DNA from: Bacteroidales bacterium
Lineage (GTDB): Bacteria; Bacteroidota; Bacteroidia; Bacteroidales; WCHB1-69
Length of the DNA: 10,008 nucleotides
Direction: 5' to 3'
NCBI GenBank assembly: GCA_023229985.1
Contig: JALNYF010000067.1
Span: 1-10,008 of the forward strand
Position 1 is the first letter of the stretch. Every line of letters starts with the position of its first letter. The notes beneath the pieces are model-generated. The model saw nothing but the letters and a program-made list of their open reading frames with translations. It did not search any database and was not told where the DNA came from. A program made the position numbers and the translations under genes. Below are positions 6,870 to 10,008 of the stretch, piece by piece.

Positions 6870-7457
6870 ATGGAAACATTCAAACAAAAAGTACTACGAT
6901 TTCTTTATCCGCTTATTCGCAAAACGGCTAAAAGCGGTAAGAATGGCACAGTTTTAAACAATGAAAATAACACTGCCCCGTCCGTCTCTTTTTACCAACA
7001 AAAAGCAACATTGAACAATGGGAATTCGATTGATTTTTCCATCCATTCGGGCAAGAAAATTTTGATTGTAAACACTGCTTCAAATTGTGGCTACACAGGA
7101 CAGTATGCGGAATTGCAAAAGCTGCACGAAATGTTGGGTGACAAATTAGCGATCATTGCATTTCCTGCCAATGATTTTGCTGAACAAGAAAAAAGCAATG
7201 ACAACGAAATTTCCCAATTTTGCCAACTGAACTATGGTGTAACATTTCCAATAGCAAAAAAAGGAGTTGTGATCAAAAACAAGGAACAACAACCTATTTT
7301 TAGATGGCTTACAGAAAGCAAAGAAAATGGATGGAACGATCACCAACCCGATTGGAATTTTAGCAAATATGTTATTGACGAAAAAGGCAATCTTACAAAC
7401 TATTTCGGACCTTCAATTTCTCCTTTGGATAAGGAATTTCTGAAAGCAGTTGAATAG
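6870..7457 (+). CDS. Glutathione-peroxidase-family thiol peroxidase
   Basis: The 195-aa product belongs to the non-selenium GPx family, which reduces hydroperoxides, in bacteria usually with thioredoxin. The peroxidatic cysteine is Cys73 in NTASNCGYTGQY. The WNF motif supplies Trp162 and Asn163. Cys118 (EISQFCQLNYG) is placed to act as resolving cysteine. The usual tetrad glutamine in FPxNQF is Asp102 here (FPANDFAEQE), a non-standard residue. About 40 N-terminal residues precede the domain; they are basic with a short hydrophobic patch but no clear signal peptide or lipobox, so a cytoplasmic or membrane-associated location is likely. AAGGA about eight bases before the ATG is a modest ribosome site. 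The gene follows katG by 298 bases and has its own module-type promoter, so it is probably transcribed independently. The family call is sure; the physiological reductant is not visible. Confidence 0.92.
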   Translation: METFKQKVLRFLYPLIRKTAKSGKNGTVLNNENNTAPSVSFYQQKATLNNGNSIDFSIHSGKKILIVNTASNCGYTGQYAELQKLHEMLGDKLAIIAFPANDFAEQEKSNDNEISQFCQLNYGVTFPIAKKGVVIKNKEQQPIFRWLTESKENGWNDHQPDWNFSKYVIDEKGNLTNYFGPSISPLDKEFLKAVE

Positions 7458-7517
7458 TTGCAAAAAAACACAGCCGCAAATTGTTAGGTTTAATTTAAAA
7501 CATTAAAAATCACAATT

Positions 7518-8363
7518 ATGAAAAAGACAGTAATACTTTTATTAATAATTTCCCTTTTTGCTTCCTGTGCAAAGGAAAAGTACGGCAACGTTAGACAACA
7601 AATCAAATGTACTTCGGAAATCCCTGATGGTAAGCAAAAAATAAAATTAGAAAAAAGAAAACAAGAATTAAGATACACTCAATTTGGCGACTTTGTAACA
7701 AGCGTAACTCCAACAAGTTTTATAGGAAAATTAAACATGGTGAGATTTTTTCGGGAAAATCCTGATGATACTTATATTGCACTCGTTGGAGGTCGTACAG
7801 GACAAGGAGGTATTTCAACAGACTTCTGTATCAATTCCACAGTATCAGTGATACCGGAACTATGTTGTAACGTTTATCAAAATCCAGATGGACAGGGAGG
7901 TTACTTTAAAAACGATGTCACTTTAGAGTATTTATATGTGAATATGGGTTTGGAAGTGGTGCTTGAGTTGCCTGAAGAATATAATAATGTATTTGACACT
8001 AATATTATAACAACAGGTTTATCTGCCCTTAATGGCCCTGTTGAAGAATTAAGAGAATTTGGAGATGACCTGAAGATATATTTCGGACAGACGGATTCAA
8101 CATTTATTTCACATGTCAATCTTTTTGATACTTTTAATACGGGTTTACATATAAGAAGTGATAAGTTTGAAGAATGGACATTGACACCTCCTTTGGGGGG
8201 AAAGGATAAAACAATACTTTCAACGATAGGCTTTATAATTGATGATATTATTCATGTTTATGCAGGACAAGATAATATTCCGTATACAAGTGACGATGTG
8301 ATTGTTTTGGAACCTAAGTATTGGGAAAGAATGTATATAGATGTTGATATTAGCGAAAACTAA
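7518..8363 (+). CDS. Uncharacterised lipoprotein
   Basis: I do not recognise this 281-aa protein. It begins with a short lipoprotein signal (KK, hydrophobic 4-14, then FASC with Cys17 as the likely lipidated residue), so it should sit in a membrane facing the periplasm or outside. The mature part starts Lys-rich (about 18-52). It has further cysteines at 31, 104, 116 and 117 (PELCCN), Gly-rich turns (GGRTGQGG, DGQGG), and a C-terminal NIPYTSDDVIVLEP segment recalling the Asp-rich loops of calcium-binding repeats, though only one such loop is present. The start follows A/T-rich DNA without a Shine-Dalgarno site. It lies 60 bases after the peroxidase gene with no obvious terminator between them, so it may be co-transcribed. 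Position inside a peroxide-defence block is the only hint of function. The adjacent Cys116-Cys117 pair could be redox-active, which is a guess. Confidence 0.85.
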   Translation: MKKTVILLLIISLFASCAKEKYGNVRQQIKCTSEIPDGKQKIKLEKRKQELRYTQFGDFVTSVTPTSFIGKLNMVRFFRENPDDTYIALVGGRTGQGGISTDFCINSTVSVIPELCCNVYQNPDGQGGYFKNDVTLEYLYVNMGLEVVLELPEEYNNVFDTNIITTGLSALNGPVEELREFGDDLKIYFGQTDSTFISHVNLFDTFNTGLHIRSDKFEEWTLTPPLGGKDKTILSTIGFIIDDIIHVYAGQDNIPYTSDDVIVLEPKYWERMYIDVDISEN

Positions 8364-8383
8364 ACCTAACATCTTGGGGGTAA

Positions 8384-8451
8384 AGTGGTTAAATCAAGCA
8401 TTCTGCCCCGCTCAAACTTTAGTGCTGGCAGATAGGAACGTAGCCCGCAAT
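8384..8451. repeat. Intergenic repeat, copy A
   Basis: This 68-base element matches 9324-9390. Positions 8394-8421 are identical to 9333-9360 (28 bases), and the rest is similar, ending GTAGCCCGCAAT here and ATAGCCTGCAAT there. TTGGGG (8374-8379) and CCCCAA (8452-8457) bracket this copy as an inverted pair. It lies in the 212-base gap before the peroxiredoxin gene. A 61-codon frame runs through it but is probably not a gene. The element type is unknown to me. Confidence 0.85.
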
Positions 8452-8575
8452 CCCCAACGCTTCATACACGCAAACCATTATGAATCAGCTAAAAAACGAA
8501 CCAAAAATGACAAGAAATTAAAATAGTATTTTAACTAAATAAATTAATGTAAAACAATTTAAAAAAAAATTATCT

Positions 8576-9283
8576 ATGGAAGAAAAAGTAATTTCGATGC
8601 CCCGCATTGGCGAAAATGCACCAGAATTTAAAGCAGTAACCACACAAGGAGAAATTAATTTCCCATCCGACTACAAAGGAAGTTGGGTAATCCTATTTAG
8701 TCATCCTGCTGACTTCACACCTGTTTGTACTTCAGAGTTTATGACCTTTGCCACAATGGAGCCAAAATTTAATGAAGCCAATTGTAAACTTGTAGGTCTT
8801 TCTGTTGATGGACTTTACAGTCATATTGCATGGTTAAGAACCATCAAAGAGAAGATTGAATACAAAGGAATGAAAAATGTAGAAGTAACATTTCCTTTGA
8901 TTGAAGATATTACAATGGAGGTTGCTCAAAAATACGGAATGATGATGCCCGGAGAGAGCAATACAAAAGCGGTTCGCGCAGTGTTTGTAATTGACCCGAA
9001 AGGAATTATTAGAACGATTATTTATTACCCACTTAGCTTAGGACGTAATTTTGATGAGTTGTATCGTGTAGTGATTGCATTACAGGCAGCCGATGAGTTT
9101 AACGTTGCAACGCCGGCCGACTGGAGACCGGGTGACGAAGTGATTGTACCAACAGCAGGTTCTTGCGGTGTAGCAAAAGAAAGAATGGAAAGTAAAGACG
9201 AAAATACGAAATGCTATGACTGGTTCTTCTGCACTAAAAAGATTGATAAAGATACGATCTTAAAGAAAATCTTGAAAAAATAA
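8576..9283 (+). CDS. Peroxiredoxin, Prx6/archaeal-type
   Basis: The 235-aa product is a thioredoxin-fold peroxidase that reduces H2O2 and organic hydroperoxides. The active-site PxxxTxxC is Pro44, Thr48 and Cys51 (PADFTPVCTSEF), and the catalytic arginine is Arg134 (AVRAVFVIDP). The long C-terminal part, with RPGDEVIVPT (about 184-193), is typical of the Prx6 subfamily. Cys213 and Cys219 in KCYDWFFC resemble the resolving-cysteine region of archaeal enzymes of this group, so despite the 1-Cys name a disulfide mechanism is likely. Cys70 and Cys197 are extra. There is no signal peptide, so it is cytoplasmic. The start MEEKVISMPRIGENAPEF fits the family; upstream DNA is A-rich with no Shine-Dalgarno site. 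I see no good TAnnTTTG in the preceding gap. It is flanked on both sides by copies of the same intergenic repeat. It complements KatG and the GPx-like enzyme in peroxide removal. Confidence 0.96.
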   Translation: MEEKVISMPRIGENAPEFKAVTTQGEINFPSDYKGSWVILFSHPADFTPVCTSEFMTFATMEPKFNEANCKLVGLSVDGLYSHIAWLRTIKEKIEYKGMKNVEVTFPLIEDITMEVAQKYGMMMPGESNTKAVRAVFVIDPKGIIRTIIYYPLSLGRNFDELYRVVIALQAADEFNVATPADWRPGDEVIVPTAGSCGVAKERMESKDENTKCYDWFFCTKKIDKDTILKKILKK

Positions 9284-9323
9284 AGCACGAAGGCATTACG
9301 AAGGCTATATGCAATAAGGTTTT

Positions 9324-9390
9324 AGTGGTAATTCAAGCATTCTGCCCCGCTCAAACTTTACTGCTGATGGATAGGATAATAGCCTGCAAT
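9324..9390. repeat. Intergenic repeat, copy B
   Basis: Second copy of the element at 8384-8451, in the same orientation, 41 bases after the peroxiredoxin stop. Its last 20 bases form the left arm of the perfect inverted repeat at 9371-9420. Confidence 0.85.
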
Positions 9391-9420
9391 CAAATTCTTG
9401 ATTGCAGGCTATTATCCTAT
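9371..9420. repeat. Perfect 23-bp inverted repeat with 4-base loop
   Basis: Positions 9371-9393 are the exact reverse complement of 9398-9420, with loop ATTC (9394-9397). As RNA this would be a very stable hairpin just after the peroxiredoxin gene. No T-tract follows on either strand, so it is not a classic intrinsic terminator, although it could stop transcription or protect the mRNA end. The left arm coincides with the end of intergenic repeat copy B. Confidence 0.95.
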
Positions 9421-9451
9421 AACTGTATCTATCAATAAAATCCCCGCATAG

Positions 9452-9481
9452 TTTTTCGGTGCTACATTCCGCACCGAAAAA
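9452..9481. repeat. 11-bp hairpin at the edge of leader module copy 3
   Basis: TTTTTCGGTGC (9452-9462) pairs perfectly with GCACCGAAAAA (9471-9481) around an 8-base loop. Its 3' arm runs into the A-rich start of module copy 3. The T-run is in the 5' arm, so it lacks the U-tail of an intrinsic terminator in either direction. Confidence 0.85.
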
Positions 9482-9603
9482 TCCAAAAAATGCAACAAAA
9501 GAAATCAATTTTGAAATAAATTTGTAATTTTGCAATGTCAAACTTGAAAGGACTAATTATGTTAACATTGATTAAAATGGTCCGAAGAATGGGACGCACT
9601 ATA
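9476..9603 (+). repeat. Promoter/leader module, copy 3
   Basis: It matches copy 1 (36-165) closely: 24 of 26 bases at the left end, an identical TAATTTTG, and 19 identical bases at the right end. It precedes the small exported-protein gene at 9664. It is the only copy in which the leader carries a continuous reading frame. After it, an AAAAAAAGGAG stretch (9612-9622) resembles the ribosome site of the gene at 288, but no ATG follows at a suitable distance. Confidence 0.7.
9525..9532 (+). promoter_or_regulatory. Bacteroidota-type -7 promoter element
   Basis: TAATTTTG is an exact TAnnTTTG match, placed as in module copy 1. A start of transcription about four to seven bases downstream would fall at or just inside the ATG at 9535. 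Confidence 0.55.
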
Positions 9604-9651
9604 ACTACTCCAAAAAAAGGAGAGTTAAACGATAGAGATTACAAACAATAA
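9535..9651 (+). CDS. Possible 38-aa small protein or leader peptide
   Basis: This frame starts three bases after the -7 element and runs 38 codons to TAA, 12 bases before the next gene. It begins MSNLKGLIMLTLIKM, then VRRMGRTITTPKKG and a charged tail: a short hydrophobic, basic N-terminal half followed by a hydrophilic end. In-frame alternative starts are at 9559, 9577 and 9589. The first ATG would be leaderless or only partly transcribed. Over the first 12 codons, several differences from module copy 1 are synonymous (TCA/TCG, TTG/CTG, ATT/ATC, ACA/ACT), which hints at coding constraint, but copy 1 is frameshifted and has no ATG at the equivalent start. I recognise no family. It may be a small peptide, a translated leader controlling the next gene, or a chance frame in a conserved RNA. 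Confidence 0.3.
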   Translation: MSNLKGLIMLTLIKMVRRMGRTITTPKKGELNDRDYKQ

Positions 9652-9663
9652 AAATATAAAAAA

Positions 9664-9954
9664 ATGAAAAGAATTATTATTGCATTGCTGTTTTGCTTTG
9701 TTAGCACTACCACAATTTTTGCACAATCACAAGACTCACTAAATTTTCAAATTCGATCTAGCTCGCTTTATATAGCCGGAGACCTTATTGAATATGGTGC
9801 TCAATTAAAGAATACGGGAATTGCAGCAGGTGTTGTTGGAGGTGCTATTGGTGCAGGTATAATATGTCTCGGTTATACGGATAAAAAAGGTATTGATTAT
9901 GGAGATGTTATCGCAGGTGGAGTAATCGCAGGTTATAATACTGCCATATTTTGA
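9664..9954 (+). CDS. Small exported glycine-rich protein, possibly C-terminally truncated
   Basis: The 96-aa product has a signal peptide (MKR, hydrophobic 4-19, likely cleavage after Ala20 in IFA-QSQ). After a polar segment ending YIAGDLIEYGAQLKN (about 36-50), it has two glycine-rich hydrophobic stretches (about 51-69 and 81-90) separated by YTDKKGIDYGD. This recalls small Bacteroidota proteins with two glycine-rich membrane-like segments, but it stops abruptly within the second at AIF, so the end may be missing. I found no convincing continuation in the other frames. Function is unknown. The start is preceded by A-rich DNA without a Shine-Dalgarno site. It lies 12 bases after the possible 38-aa frame and is probably driven by module copy 3. 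Confidence 0.65.
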   Translation: MKRIIIALLFCFVSTTTIFAQSQDSLNFQIRSSSLYIAGDLIEYGAQLKNTGIAAGVVGGAIGAGIICLGYTDKKGIDYGDVIAGGVIAGYNTAIF

Positions 9955-9981
9955 GACTGGTAGCTAAGTTAAAAAAAAGAC

Positions 9982-9989
9982 TAATTTTG
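9982..9989 (+). promoter_or_regulatory. -7 promoter element for the last gene
   Basis: TAATTTTG is an exact TAnnTTTG match. It lies eight bases before the ATG at 9998, so the transcript would be leaderless or nearly so. The wider module sequence seen at the three other sites is absent, apart from TAATTTTGCA. Confidence 0.5.
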
Positions 9990-9997
9990 CAACCATT

Positions 9998-10008
9998 ATG
10001 AAAAAAGC
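9998..10008 (+). CDS. Start of a gene cut by the window end
   Basis: ATG followed by AAA AAA GC gives M-K-K and a partial codon, a typical start of an exported Bacteroidota protein. It follows a good -7 element. Only three codons are visible, so the product is unknown. Confidence 0.35.

Noticed and set aside
8364..8394. Integron attC site (ACCTAAC and GTTAAAT near the intergenic repeat)
   Set aside because: The two core-like heptamers are only about 17 bases apart, far too close for an attC site, and the paired inner boxes are absent.
8341..8526. 61-codon frame starting inside the lipoprotein gene end
   Set aside because: It is mostly a translation of the intergenic repeat at 8384-8451. Copy B differs by a frame-shifting indel, and there is no ribosome site.
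9371..9420. Intrinsic terminator for the peroxiredoxin gene
   Set aside because: The hairpin is strong but no T-tract follows on the + strand, so I list it as an inverted repeat only.

Overview
The window looks like the chromosome of a Bacteroidota member (order not determinable from this sequence). Supporting signs are a type IX secretion (T9SS) C-terminal sorting domain, a FISUMP (Fibrobacter succinogenes major paralogous) domain, -7 promoter elements of the TAnnTTTG type, starts mostly preceded by A/T-rich sequence instead of Shine-Dalgarno sites, and low-to-moderate GC. Every convincing gene reads on the + strand. I see no tRNA, rRNA, CRISPR array or transposase.

Region 1 (1-3939) is a surface-protein pair behind one promoter and leader: a 174-aa exported protein with a T9SS sorting domain, then, 13 bases downstream, a 1037-aa exported mosaic protein. 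The mosaic has five near-identical 64-aa repeats, a YadA/tail-fibre-like head region and a FISUMP domain. Both genes have strong Shine-Dalgarno sites, unlike the rest of the window. Region 2 (3940-4393) is non-coding and holds a seven-unit array of about 25-bp REP-like palindromes.

Region 3 (4394-9283) is a peroxide-defence block: katG catalase-peroxidase, a glutathione-peroxidase-like thiol peroxidase, an unrecognised lipoprotein, and a 1-Cys/Prx6-like peroxiredoxin. KatG removes bulk H2O2, and the two thiol peroxidases would handle low-level and organic peroxides. No redox regulator gene is present. Region 4 (9284-10008) holds a second copy of an intergenic repeat, a perfect 23-bp inverted repeat, a possible 38-aa small ORF starting just after a -7 element, a small exported glycine-rich protein, and the promoter and first codons of another gene.

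The most unusual feature is a roughly 110-130-bp promoter-plus-leader module that occurs three times: before the surface operon (36-165), before the peroxidase gene (about 6579-6685) and before the last small gene (9476-9603). Each copy joins a -7 element to a conserved leader with a short reading frame starting ATGGG. Only the third copy has a long uninterrupted frame. I infer a dispersed regulatory leader or small-peptide family. A second, unrelated intergenic repeat flanks the peroxiredoxin gene on both sides.
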